From assembly GCF_000499205.1 (NCBI RefSeq), contig NZ_AWUK01000038.1:1-64000 (forward strand): a stretch of 64,000 nucleotides of DNA, given 5' to 3'. A model generated the notes under the pieces. The model ran no database searches. It was not told the DNA's origin and saw only the letters and a list, made by a program, of their open reading frames with translations. Position 1 is the stretch's first letter. Each line of letters begins with the position of its first letter. Made by a program: the position numbers and the translations under genes. This stretch comes from Paenibacillus sp. MAEPY2 (lineage in GTDB: Bacteria > Bacillota > Bacilli > Paenibacillales > Paenibacillaceae). Positions 35,913 through 44,326 of the stretch are shown one piece after another.

Positions 35913-36749
35913 GTGAGCAGAGTTGTCTCTTCGAAGCATAGAAACAACCTTATTATTCATTTGGTTCTGATCGCTGGGGCAGCCGTCATGGTGCTTCCAT
36001 TTCTCTGGATGATTCTTACGTCGCTCAAGACGACGACGGAGGCCACCCAGATTCCGATCACCATACTCCCTGCGGAGCCAAGCTTCAGAGGCTATGTGGA
36101 CGCCCTCAGGCAATCAGCCTTCCTGCATTACTATGCGAACACGCTGATGGCTGCGTTCATGAAGACGTTGTTCCCTGTTGTCTTCAGCGCGATGGCCGCC
36201 TTTGCGTTTGCACGCATTCGTTTTCCGGGTAGAGGACTGTGTTTTTTTCTGATCATTTCGGTCATGATGATTCCCAACCCGGTGTTCTATACACCGCAAT
36301 ATTTGATGATGAGCAAACTTGGATTGGTGAACACGACGACCGCACTTTGGATCACTTCGCTCGTCAGCCCATTTGCGACATTTTTGCTGCGTCAATTTTT
36401 CCTCGGCATCTCCAAAGAGTTGGAGGAAGCAGCAGTGCTCGACGGGTGCAATCCGTTCCAAATCTTTCGCTATATCATGCTGCCGCTTGTCAAGTCAGCG
36501 CTGGTTGCAGTCGTTATCATCCAACTGCTCTGGTCATGGAATGAACTACAGTGGCCACTAATCATCAACAGTTCACCGGAAAAATTGACGCTGTCAGCAG
36601 GCCTTGCCACACTTGTTTCCATGTTCGGTACGGATTATCCTGTATTGATGGCTGGTGCGTTCATGGCCGTCGTTCCGATGCTCATACTGTTTTTCATTTT
36701 CCAACGGAGATTCATCGAGGGCGTCGCCTTCAGTGCCAGTAAGGGATGA
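35913..36749 (+). CDS. Carbohydrate ABC transporter permease, MalG-type
   Basis: A 278-residue permease with six hydrophobic segments and an EAA loop of ELEEAAVLDGCNPFQIFRYIMLP. It uses a GTG start with AGGAGG 8 nt upstream. It pairs with the preceding permease. After it come about 210 bp with no clear terminator before the DUF4832 gene, so read-through into that gene is possible. Confidence 0.9.
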   Translation: MSRVVSSKHRNNLIIHLVLIAGAAVMVLPFLWMILTSLKTTTEATQIPITILPAEPSFRGYVDALRQSAFLHYYANTLMAAFMKTLFPVVFSAMAAFAFARIRFPGRGLCFFLIISVMMIPNPVFYTPQYLMMSKLGLVNTTTALWITSLVSPFATFLLRQFFLGISKELEEAAVLDGCNPFQIFRYIMLPLVKSALVAVVIIQLLWSWNELQWPLIINSSPEKLTLSAGLATLVSMFGTDYPVLMAGAFMAVVPMLILFFIFQRRFIEGVAFSASKG

Positions 36750-36961
36750 CCCGATGACCTTTTGGATCATGTCCATGTAATCTGAGAAAATTGGCTGGGC
36801 GCGTACCACCACGTTTACTAGCTATTTGCAACAAGTAGAAACGAGATGTTTGCTCACTAATGCGTAGAATTCCGAGCTGGAGAGGGGGTGAGTATGGCTG
36901 GGGAGTAAGTACATTGCCCTTTTTAATAGATAATCCCATACGAATAGGAGTGAACGATGCA

Positions 36962-38866
36962 ATGTCGAATGCAAGACTTGCAAGGCTAGGATTGATGATG
37001 GCCGTCTTTTGTCTACTAGGCTCGATCGTGTTTATGAACTTCAAGCCTACACATGCCTACGCGTCCGGAGAGTGGCAGGTTCAAACCTATGACCCGAACA
37101 AAGCGGGGCTGGAGCTAAATCCACTGAAGGGCTTTTTACCCTTCTCCAAGCTCCCTTCGGAAAGTGTTGATCCGAACAACAGTTTCCCGCACAGCATGGA
37201 ATGGTTCTACGTTTCGCTTCGGGACCTGATGACGGACTGGAACACGTACAACTGGGCACCGCTGGATGCCTATCTGAATGACATCGCTAGTCGGGGTAAC
37301 CAAGCGGCTTTCCGCGTCTACGTCGACTATCCGGGTCGTACGAGTGGTATTCCGCAATTTCTAATCAACGGGGGGCTTATGACCCGGGATTATGACCAGA
37401 ATGGCAACCACGATACATCTACGCACAGTTTGGCCCCCGATTGGAACGACGCTAATCTGAATCAGGCAATGCGACAGTTCGTCGCCGCACTTGGGGCCCG
37501 CTACGATGGCGATCCTCGGATCGGCTTCTTGACGACAGGGTTATACGGCTTCTGGGGAGAGTGGCATACGTGGCCCTACAATACCGATCCAACAAATTGG
37601 GAGATGAACCAGAGCAACCGTGACGGGCTGCTTTCCGCATTCAAGGGTGCGTTTCAGAAGACCCAGGTATTGGCCAGGTACCCTTATTCGGCAAGTACAA
37701 CAGATTTGAAGAACTCTTTTGGCTACCATGATGATTCTTTTTCATACGAAACGCTGTTCGAAAATGATTGGGGATTCTGGAATTTGATTACGCAAAACGG
37801 CCTGCAGAACATCTGGAAGACTCATCCGATTGGCGGTGAACTCTATCCACCGCTCCAGCAGGATGCGAGTTTTTGGCAGCATTGGCCCAACCAAAACGGT
37901 GAGGACTTCCAGACCTCAGTCGAAACGACTCACGCCTCTTGGCTAATGTACGATCGTGTGTACAAAAATTCTCTACCGGATGAGACGGCTAAGCTTAATG
38001 CGCTGCGAGCTCATAAAATGCTTGGCTACACGCTGTACAATTCCTCTGTACAGTTGAGCGATTCATCGGCGTCTTCACTGCAAGTCAACGTCAAACTTCA
38101 GAATAAGGGTGTCGCCCCCTTTTACTACAATTGGAAGGTTGAGTTTGGTGTACTGAATGCTGCTGACACATGGGTTAAGTCACTCGGCACGGAATCGTGG
38201 AATCTGAAAAGCATCTTGCCTGGAGCCACGGACTATTCCTTCTCGTATAGTGCGAATCACAACCTTCCAGCCGGGGACTACAAGCTGGTCATGCGAGTTG
38301 TCAACCCACTTTCCGGTGGCAAAACCCTTCGCTTTGCGAACACCCGTCAGGATGCAAATCGAGATGGCTGGCTGACATTGTCCGGTTTCCATGTTTCTGC
38401 GAGTGCCACGACTTCTACAATACTGACTGATCCACCCGTGACGCCGGTTACACCTCCGACTTCTGGTGTTAGCAGCTATGAGGCAGAGGCAGTAGGGAAT
38501 ACATTAGGGGGTTCTGCAGTCATTGCGGACTGCACGACTTGTTCAGGCGGTAGAAAGGTGGGCTATCTAGGCAACGGTAGTGGCATGCTGAAGTTCAATG
38601 GTGTAACAGTACCGTCCGCAGGCAACTACAAATTGACCATCCAGTATCTGAATGGCGAGGCTTCCCGAGCCGCCATATTAAGTGTGAATGGAGCGGCGGG
38701 TACGACGCTCAACTTCCCAAGCTCCGGCGGCTGGACAACAGTTGCCTCCCAGGAGACGACCGTGCATTTGCAAGCGGGGTCCAATACGCTTCTATTTTCC
38801 CAGCCGACGGGGTACGCGCCGGATATCGACCGCATCTTAGTGAGTGTTACGGGTACGGGAGGGTAA
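36962..38866 (+). CDS. Secreted DUF4832-type protein with C-terminal carbohydrate-binding module
   Basis: A 634-residue secreted protein. Start ATG 36962 follows AGGAGTGA; an ATG 102 bp earlier lacks a signal peptide in register. The signal peptide ends near THAYA (about 29). Residues about 35-345 look like a TIM-barrel glycosidase. Two Glu residues stand in barrel-strand-like motifs: Glu200 in GFWGEWHTWP and Glu293 in GGELYPP. Their spacing suits the acid/base and nucleophile of clan GH-A, but this is inference. A beta-sandwich DUF4832 part (about 350-480) and a Pro/Thr linker (about 487-502) follow. A CBM6/35-like module (SYEAEAVGNTLGG to IDRILVS) forms the end. It probably attacks the polysaccharide whose fragments the adjacent ABC system imports. 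Confidence 0.75.
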   Translation: MSNARLARLGLMMAVFCLLGSIVFMNFKPTHAYASGEWQVQTYDPNKAGLELNPLKGFLPFSKLPSESVDPNNSFPHSMEWFYVSLRDLMTDWNTYNWAPLDAYLNDIASRGNQAAFRVYVDYPGRTSGIPQFLINGGLMTRDYDQNGNHDTSTHSLAPDWNDANLNQAMRQFVAALGARYDGDPRIGFLTTGLYGFWGEWHTWPYNTDPTNWEMNQSNRDGLLSAFKGAFQKTQVLARYPYSASTTDLKNSFGYHDDSFSYETLFENDWGFWNLITQNGLQNIWKTHPIGGELYPPLQQDASFWQHWPNQNGEDFQTSVETTHASWLMYDRVYKNSLPDETAKLNALRAHKMLGYTLYNSSVQLSDSSASSLQVNVKLQNKGVAPFYYNWKVEFGVLNAADTWVKSLGTESWNLKSILPGATDYSFSYSANHNLPAGDYKLVMRVVNPLSGGKTLRFANTRQDANRDGWLTLSGFHVSASATTSTILTDPPVTPVTPPTSGVSSYEAEAVGNTLGGSAVIADCTTCSGGRKVGYLGNGSGMLKFNGVTVPSAGNYKLTIQYLNGEASRAAILSVNGAAGTTLNFPSSGGWTTVASQETTVHLQAGSNTLLFSQPTGYAPDIDRILVSVTGTGG

Positions 38867-38884
38867 AAAGAGGATCCACGTTCT

Positions 38885-38941
38885 CCTTCCAGTAAACAGT
38901 GATGAGAATGACTCTTACTGTTAACTGGAAGGGTATTTTTC
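38885..38941 (+). terminator. Terminator of the ABC/DUF4832 operon
   Basis: CCTTCCAGTAAACAGT (38885-38900) pairs with ACTGTTAACTGGAAGG (38917-38932) with one A/A mismatch; a T run follows. Confidence 0.85.
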
Positions 38942-39015
38942 ATGAGAAAAATTTTAGAGTAGGGGTGTTTTTGAGAAAGAAGAGAACGGAGTGCTAACTT
39001 TTTTTGTCCATATAT

Positions 39016-39062
39016 TTGCAAAAATTGATACATATGCTATGTTTACAATGAAAGCGCCATCA
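39016..39062 (+). promoter_or_regulatory. Mannanase promoter and cre site
   Basis: TTGCAA (39016-39021), a 16-bp spacer and TATGTT (39038-39043) preceded by TG (extended -10) form a promoter. TGAAAGCGCCATCA (39049-39062) fits the cre consensus with one mismatch and lies at the start point, where CcpA binding would block transcription. Confidence 0.6.
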
Positions 39063-39118
39063 TGAGTGAACAGAGGAATCATTCTTTATCATATTTTAAA
39101 ATGGGAAGGAAGATGATA

Positions 39119-41698
39119 ATGAAGATTTTGCTCAAAAAGACAGGCGTATTAATGCTGGCATTGACTCTGCTTCTTGGATTGATGACGGTACCCGTTCATG
39201 CAGATTCACCACTTTTCACGATCGAAAGCGAAAACGCTTTACTTTCCTCCGATCTTCAAGTGACGACAGAAATTTACGGACAACCCAAGCCCGGATTTTC
39301 AGGAAGTGGATTTGTCTGGATGCAGAATTCCGGCACGATAACCTTCACTGTGACTGTCCCGGAAACGGGCATGTATGCTATCTCCACCCGATATATGCAG
39401 GAGTTAAGCGCTGACGGCAGACTACAATATTTATCCGTTAATGGCGTTACCAAGGGCTCATATATGCTGCCTTATACAACCACATGGTCTGATTTCAATT
39501 TTGGATACCACAAGCTGAACCAGGGAAGTAACACAATTCAGCTGAAGGCTGGTTGGGGATTCGCTTATTTCGACACCTTCACTGTGGATTATGCCAATCT
39601 GGATCCCCTGGATGTTCAGCCTGTCCTCACCGATTCTCAAGCCACACCCGAAACACAACTTCTGATGAATTATTTAACCGAGGTTTATGGCAATCACATT
39701 ATCTCCGGACAGCAGGAGATTTACGGAGGCGGAAATGATGGCAATACGGAGTTGGAGTTTGATTGGATTCATAATTTAACCGGGAAGTATCCGGCTATCC
39801 GCGGATTTGATTTTATGAACTATAATCCACTCTACGGATGGGAAGACGGTACAACGGATCGAATGATCGATTGGGTGAATAACCGGAATGGAATCGCGAC
39901 CGCTTCCTGGCATATCAATGTGCCCCGAAATTTCACGACCTACCAGCTTGGGGATCATGTGGATTGGAAGGAGGCCACCTACAAGCCAACAGAAACCAAT
40001 TTTAATACAGCCAAAGCGGTGATTCCAGGTACGAAAGAATATCAATTCGTAATGAGTACTATTGAGGATCTGGCGGAGCAGCTGTTGATTCTGCAAGATA
40101 ATAATGTGCCGGTTCTTTTCCGGCCATATCATGAGGCGGAGGGCAACGGTGGGTTAAATGGGGAAGGCGCGTGGTTCTGGTGGGCTTCCGCAGGTGCGGA
40201 TGTGTACAAACAACTATGGGATCTGCTCTATACTGAACTTACAGAGACGTACGGGTTACACAACTTGATTTGGACTTACAACAGCTACGTGTATAATACT
40301 TCTCCTGCATGGTACCCTGGTGACGATCAGGTAGATATTGTCGGTTATGATAAATACAATACGATCTACAACCGGAATGACGGTCTGTCGGGTGTACCGA
40401 ATGAGGATGCTATTACCTCGATCTTCTATCAGCTGGTTGATTTAACTAACGGCAAAAAAATGGTGGCCATGACAGAGAACGACACCGTCCCCAGTGTACA
40501 GAATCTGACGGAGGAAAAATCAGGATGGCTCTACTTCTGTCCATGGTATGGAGAGCATCTCATGAGTTCCGCCTTTAATTATCCGGCAACTCTGAAAACG
40601 CTTTATCAAAGCGATTATGTGATTACGCTGGATGAACTGCCTAATTTGAAGGTTAACAATCCAACATCAAACGCGTCCCTCACACCTACAACCGTTGAAT
40701 TTGACCAAAACACGCCCAATCCAAGCGACAAAACCATAACCGTGAATTTTAACGGTAATACGTTAACCGCTCTCCGGGTAGGTACAACTACATTGACTGC
40801 AAATCAGGATTATACGTTAAGCGGAAGTACGTTGCTGTTGAAAAAAGAATTCTTGGCCGGGTTGTCGGTTGGCGATCATTCTATCGTTTTTGATTTTAAT
40901 CAAGGACAAGACCCTGTATTAAAAGTTAAAATTGTTGATTCCACACCAAGCACAAATGCTGTAATTTCGCCCGCGAATGCTACATTTGATAAAGCAGCGA
41001 ATCTAGCGCAGGATGTTTCCTTGTCCCTTACCTTAAACGGAAAACAGCTTACAAGCATATCGAATGGAAATTATACACTTGTATCGGGCCAGGATTATAC
41101 GGCATCAAGCACAGCCATCGTTCTGCGTAAATCCTACCTTTCCACGCTGCCGCTAAGCCAGAATACGATAACGTTTCATTTTAACGGAGGAAATAACGCT
41201 GTTCTTACAGTAAACGTAGTGGACAGCAGTGTTTCAGTACCCTCTGGGGACTTGACGATCCAAGCCTTTAACGGCAATAGAAGTGCGTCCACCAACGGAA
41301 TCTCACCTCGATTCAAAGTGGTCAACAGCGGTAATTCGGCGATTCAATTGAGTGATGTGAAAATAAGGTATTATTATACGATTGACGGGGAAGAAGCACA
41401 GAGCTTCTGGTCTGATTGGGCCAGTGTCGGGAGTGCAAATGTAACCAGCAAATTCGTTAAATTGGCAACGCCAGTTACCGGAGCGGATTATGTTTTGGAA
41501 GTTGGTTTCTCGAGTTCTGCTGGAACACTTCATCCCGGACAAAGCGCAGAAATTCAAGCACGGTTCTCCAAAAACAACTGGTCCAATTACAACCAGGCTA
41601 ACGATTACTCGTTTAAGGCATCCAGTACTCAATTCGCAGACCATGAACAGGTTACCGGGTATATCAACGGTCAACTGGTTTGGGGGATCGAGCCGTAA
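39119..41698 (+). CDS. Modular secreted endo-beta-mannanase (CBM35-GH26-X2-X2-CBM3)
   Basis: An 859-residue secreted enzyme. Start ATG 39119 is 9 nt after GGAAGG. The signal peptide ends at VHA (about 28). Residues about 30-155 are a CBM35-like module (FTIESENALLSS to YFDTFTVDYA). The GH26 barrel (about 165-505) has acid/base Glu339 in FRPYHEAEG and nucleophile Glu453 in VAMTENDTVP. Two X2/Ig-like modules start near 515 and 611 (ASLTPTTVEFDQN and AVISPANATFDKA). The C-terminal CBM3 (about 709-859) begins DLTIQAFNGNRS and binds cellulose. It cuts the beta-1,4-mannan backbone at plant cell walls while anchored to cellulose. It is monocistronic, with a cre-like site at its promoter. Confidence 0.92.
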   Translation: MKILLKKTGVLMLALTLLLGLMTVPVHADSPLFTIESENALLSSDLQVTTEIYGQPKPGFSGSGFVWMQNSGTITFTVTVPETGMYAISTRYMQELSADGRLQYLSVNGVTKGSYMLPYTTTWSDFNFGYHKLNQGSNTIQLKAGWGFAYFDTFTVDYANLDPLDVQPVLTDSQATPETQLLMNYLTEVYGNHIISGQQEIYGGGNDGNTELEFDWIHNLTGKYPAIRGFDFMNYNPLYGWEDGTTDRMIDWVNNRNGIATASWHINVPRNFTTYQLGDHVDWKEATYKPTETNFNTAKAVIPGTKEYQFVMSTIEDLAEQLLILQDNNVPVLFRPYHEAEGNGGLNGEGAWFWWASAGADVYKQLWDLLYTELTETYGLHNLIWTYNSYVYNTSPAWYPGDDQVDIVGYDKYNTIYNRNDGLSGVPNEDAITSIFYQLVDLTNGKKMVAMTENDTVPSVQNLTEEKSGWLYFCPWYGEHLMSSAFNYPATLKTLYQSDYVITLDELPNLKVNNPTSNASLTPTTVEFDQNTPNPSDKTITVNFNGNTLTALRVGTTTLTANQDYTLSGSTLLLKKEFLAGLSVGDHSIVFDFNQGQDPVLKVKIVDSTPSTNAVISPANATFDKAANLAQDVSLSLTLNGKQLTSISNGNYTLVSGQDYTASSTAIVLRKSYLSTLPLSQNTITFHFNGGNNAVLTVNVVDSSVSVPSGDLTIQAFNGNRSASTNGISPRFKVVNSGNSAIQLSDVKIRYYYTIDGEEAQSFWSDWASVGSANVTSKFVKLATPVTGADYVLEVGFSSSAGTLHPGQSAEIQARFSKNNWSNYNQANDYSFKASSTQFADHEQVTGYINGQLVWGIEP

Positions 41699-41715
41699 GC
41701 AGGCAAGAATAATAT

Positions 41716-41750
41716 AGGTTGGAGCGGGGGATTTCCTGCTCCAACCTTTT
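41716..41750 (+). terminator. Mannanase terminator
   Basis: AGGTTGGAGC (41716-41725) pairs perfectly with GCTCCAACCT (41738-41747), followed by T residues. Confidence 0.85.
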
Positions 41751-41857
41751 ATTTTGGGGATGGCTGAAAGTCCGAGAAAAGAATATAAAGAGGAGTCTAC
41801 GAAAGGAACATGTTATGATAGGGAGGATGCTAATTTTTCAGAAGGAGATCAAAATCA

Positions 41858-42295
41858 ATGTTTGCAAAAAAATGGTTAGGTGCTTTGCTTATTATTCTGG
41901 CGACCATCCTGTTTACAGGCTGCTCACTCGAAACGGTTTCATTAGATGGCTCATCTCAAGAGAATGCAGCTCTTACGCAGTTTGATGAAGTAGCCAAGTA
42001 TATTTCGGAGCATAATGAACTTCCGGAAAATTATATAACCAAGAAAGAAGCTAGAGAATTAGGATGGGAGCCTAGCAAAGGCAATTTGGAAAAAGTGGCC
42101 CCAGGCAAAAGCATAGGCGGTGACGTATTTCAAAATCGGGAAGGGCTGTTGCCTAAGAAAAAAGGAAGAACTTGGTACGAAGCAGACATTAACTATTCGG
42201 GAGGAACGCGGGGCAGTGATCGGATTTTATATTCCAATGATGGATTAATCTATAAAACAACGGATCATTACCGTACGTTCGAACAAATCGAATAG
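41858..42295 (+). CDS. Barnase-family ribonuclease, predicted lipoprotein
   Basis: A 145-residue protein. Residues about 40-145 follow barnase throughout: FDEVAKYISEHNELPENYITKKEA, GNLEKVAPGKSIGGDVF, GRTWYEADINYSGG, DRILYSNDGLIYKTTDHY. The catalytic residues equivalent to barnase Glu73 (YEAD), Arg87 (SDRIL) and His102 (TDHY) are all present. The N-terminus has a signal peptide ending LFTGCS, a lipobox with Phe at -3. It may thus be lipid-anchored, unlike the freely secreted barnase of B. amyloliquefaciens. AGAAGGAG precedes the ATG, and a TG-T-TATGAT extended -10 lies near 41814. The inhibitor gene follows 12 bp downstream. It degrades RNA outside the cell and could act against competitors. 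Confidence 0.9.
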   Translation: MFAKKWLGALLIILATILFTGCSLETVSLDGSSQENAALTQFDEVAKYISEHNELPENYITKKEARELGWEPSKGNLEKVAPGKSIGGDVFQNREGLLPKKKGRTWYEADINYSGGTRGSDRILYSNDGLIYKTTDHYRTFEQIE

Positions 42296-42307
42296 GGAAA
42301 GGGTGAT

Positions 42308-42586
42308 ATGATGAAAACCGTAGTCATCAATGGAAAGGATATTCATGGTAAAGAAGAATTACATGACGTGCTTCAGACCAGACTCGAATTAGGTCAAACG
42401 TATGGTCGGAATTTGGACGCATTATGGGATTGCCTGACTGGATTTCTCCCTATGCCACTTACCATTCAGTGGATTGATTTTGATGCAAGTCGGAAGTCTC
42501 TTGGAGAGTACGCAGATCAGTTGCTAGACCTGATGCATGAAGCTGAAGAAGAGCTGGAAGGATTTACATTGGAGTTGAGAAACTAG
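42308..42586 (+). CDS. Barstar-family ribonuclease inhibitor
   Basis: A 92-residue cytoplasmic protein. It follows barstar, with VVINGKDI at the start and YGRNLDALWDCLTGFLPMPL. The Asp residues of NLDALWD correspond to barstar Asp35 and Asp39, which plug the barnase active site. It protects the cell from barnase made at 41858-42295. The ATG at 42311 is an alternative start and would fit barstar's own N-terminus slightly better. It is cotranscribed with the ribonuclease and followed by a terminator. Confidence 0.92.
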   Translation: MMKTVVINGKDIHGKEELHDVLQTRLELGQTYGRNLDALWDCLTGFLPMPLTIQWIDFDASRKSLGEYADQLLDLMHEAEEELEGFTLELRN

Positions 42587-42620
42587 TTGGTTAGTGTGAG
42601 GCAATAAGATGGACCCATTG

Positions 42621-42648
42621 AAAGTCGCTATTTTAGCGGCTTTTTTTT
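42621..42648 (+). terminator. Terminator of the barnase/barstar operon
   Basis: AAAGTCGCTA, a TTT loop and TAGCGGCTTT (one G-U pair) are followed by a run of T. Confidence 0.85.
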
Positions 42649-42961
42649 GTGAGTATGAAATCTTGCCTCAAATGAGAGGACCAACACATGTCTGGATTTT
42701 TATAAGCAGAAGACTAACGTGTTTTAATGTATGGTGAATAGCATTTAGTTCAATAATTTAGTTAACAGGTTTACAATAAATTTGGTTGTAATATTTTTAT
42801 GAGTAGAGGGGTTAACATTTAAATTGGAAAGAGAAACACAGCAAGAATTTTATCGGTTTCAAGCTGAATGTCAGAATGTAATGATACTTTCTTAATTCTA
42901 GCATGTTTTTTCTAAAAACAAACGTTAGTATTCTATGATATGGACATCACCACGTTATTAT

Positions 42962-42991
42962 TTGACAATGATAATCTTTATCAACTATTAT
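42962..42991 (+). promoter_or_regulatory. Fur-box promoter of the TetX-like gene
   Basis: A perfect -35 TTGACA (42962-42967), an 18-bp spacer and TATTAT (42986-42991) form a promoter. GACAATGATAATCTTTATC (42964-42982) matches 17 of 19 positions of the classical Fur box and fills the gap between the two promoter elements. The remainder of the 480-bp gap between 42649 and 43068 shows no gene. Confidence 0.75.
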
Positions 42992-43068
42992 TGTTTACAG
43001 GTAAATAATATTTTAATGGTATTCTATTTATCTTAACAATTCATTAAAGAATGAAGGGAGATTTTCAT

Positions 43069-44244
43069 ATGTCAAATAAAAATGCCCGTATTGCTATCAT
43101 TGGTGGAGGTCCTTCGGGATTAACGCTGGCTCGTATTCTGCAGCAAAATGGAATGAAGGCTACTGTATATGAGCGTGAACCATCCTCCAACTCTCGTCAA
43201 CAAGGCGGCACACTTGATATGCATCCTGAGTCAGGTCAATTTGCATTGGAGGTAGCTGGACTGATAAAGGAATTCGAAGTGAATGCTCGTTATGAAGGTC
43301 AGGACTTACGACTTCTGGATAAAACCGGAAAAGTCTATTGGGACGAAATATCAGGTCCCGAAGATAACCATAGACCTGAGATAGACCGTGGCGTACTTCG
43401 CAAATTGTTATTGGATTCTATTGAACCAAACACAATAAAATGGGGCCATCACCTAAAAAGTATACATTCACTAGACAACGGTCAGCTTGAGTTGCATTTT
43501 GAGAATGAGCATACAGAAATTGCAGATCTTGTTGTTGGTGCTGACGGTGCCTTTTCAAAAGTTCGTGAGTTTCTCTCGGATGTGCAGCCGAGCTATACGG
43601 GAATAAGCGCGGTTGAGATGGGGATATCAAATGTTGATGAAAATCACCCGGATTTAGCCGAGTTTAACGGGAAAGGGAGTATGTTTGCATTCCAAGATCA
43701 AAAAGCGATTATGGCTCAACTTAATGGTGACGGCCGTATCCGAGCTTATTTGGCTTTCAAGATTGAAAAAGAATGGCTGGATAATTGCGGTATTAACTTC
43801 GAACAGCCAGCAATGGCAAAAGAATCTCTGCTCCAATTATTATCCGATTGGAGTGATGACTTGAAAAATTACATTCGTTATTCTGATGGAGAGATGTTGC
43901 CTCGTAGAATCTATATGCTGCCAATCGACCACAGCTGGACGCATAAGGACGGGGTCACTCTCATAGGAGATTCTGCACACTTAATGTCTCCATTTGCAGG
44001 AAAAGGAGCGAATATTGCCATGCTTGATGCAGCCGAGTTAGGTTTATCTCTTGCTAATCACAGCGATCTAAAAACGGCTTTAGAGCACTATGAGGAAAAA
44101 ATGTTTGCATATAGCTCTAAAGCAACACTGGAATCGGATATGAATCTTAAGCTCAGCTTCTCACATAATGCAGCGCATAAGTTTCTGGATATTATCCTTA
44201 GAGATTCGACAGGGAAACTTAGAGAGGTAAAAACAAGCTCTTAA
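43069..44244 (+). CDS. TetX-like FAD-dependent monooxygenase
   Basis: A 391-residue class A flavoprotein. The Rossmann dinucleotide site is AIIGGGPSGLTLARILQQNGMKATVYERE. The GG(T)LD motif reads QQGGTLDMHPESGQ, the DG motif VVGADGAFSKVR, and the GD motif TLIGDSAHLMSPFAGKGANIAMLDA. Overall it tracks Bacteroides TetX and relatives, which hydroxylate tetracyclines or other aromatics using NADPH and O2. AAGGGAG lies ahead of ATG 43069; an ATG at 43051 would overlap it. Placement behind a Fur box means it should be induced by iron starvation, unusual for a simple resistance gene. It might modify an iron chelator or an aromatic metabolite; that is inference. Confidence 0.85.
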   Translation: MSNKNARIAIIGGGPSGLTLARILQQNGMKATVYEREPSSNSRQQGGTLDMHPESGQFALEVAGLIKEFEVNARYEGQDLRLLDKTGKVYWDEISGPEDNHRPEIDRGVLRKLLLDSIEPNTIKWGHHLKSIHSLDNGQLELHFENEHTEIADLVVGADGAFSKVREFLSDVQPSYTGISAVEMGISNVDENHPDLAEFNGKGSMFAFQDQKAIMAQLNGDGRIRAYLAFKIEKEWLDNCGINFEQPAMAKESLLQLLSDWSDDLKNYIRYSDGEMLPRRIYMLPIDHSWTHKDGVTLIGDSAHLMSPFAGKGANIAMLDAAELGLSLANHSDLKTALEHYEEKMFAYSSKATLESDMNLKLSFSHNAAHKFLDIILRDSTGKLREVKTSS

Positions 44245-44326
44245 TCATTATGATCAGATCATTGCCAGCATTATTCTGAAGCAATTGGTAAATAATATAA
44301 TTTAAAACTAAGGGAGAATAACTGGC

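Noticed and set aside
41719..41985. An 88-codon frame overlapping the barnase start
   Set aside because: It runs across the mannanase terminator and is out of frame with the clear barnase gene.
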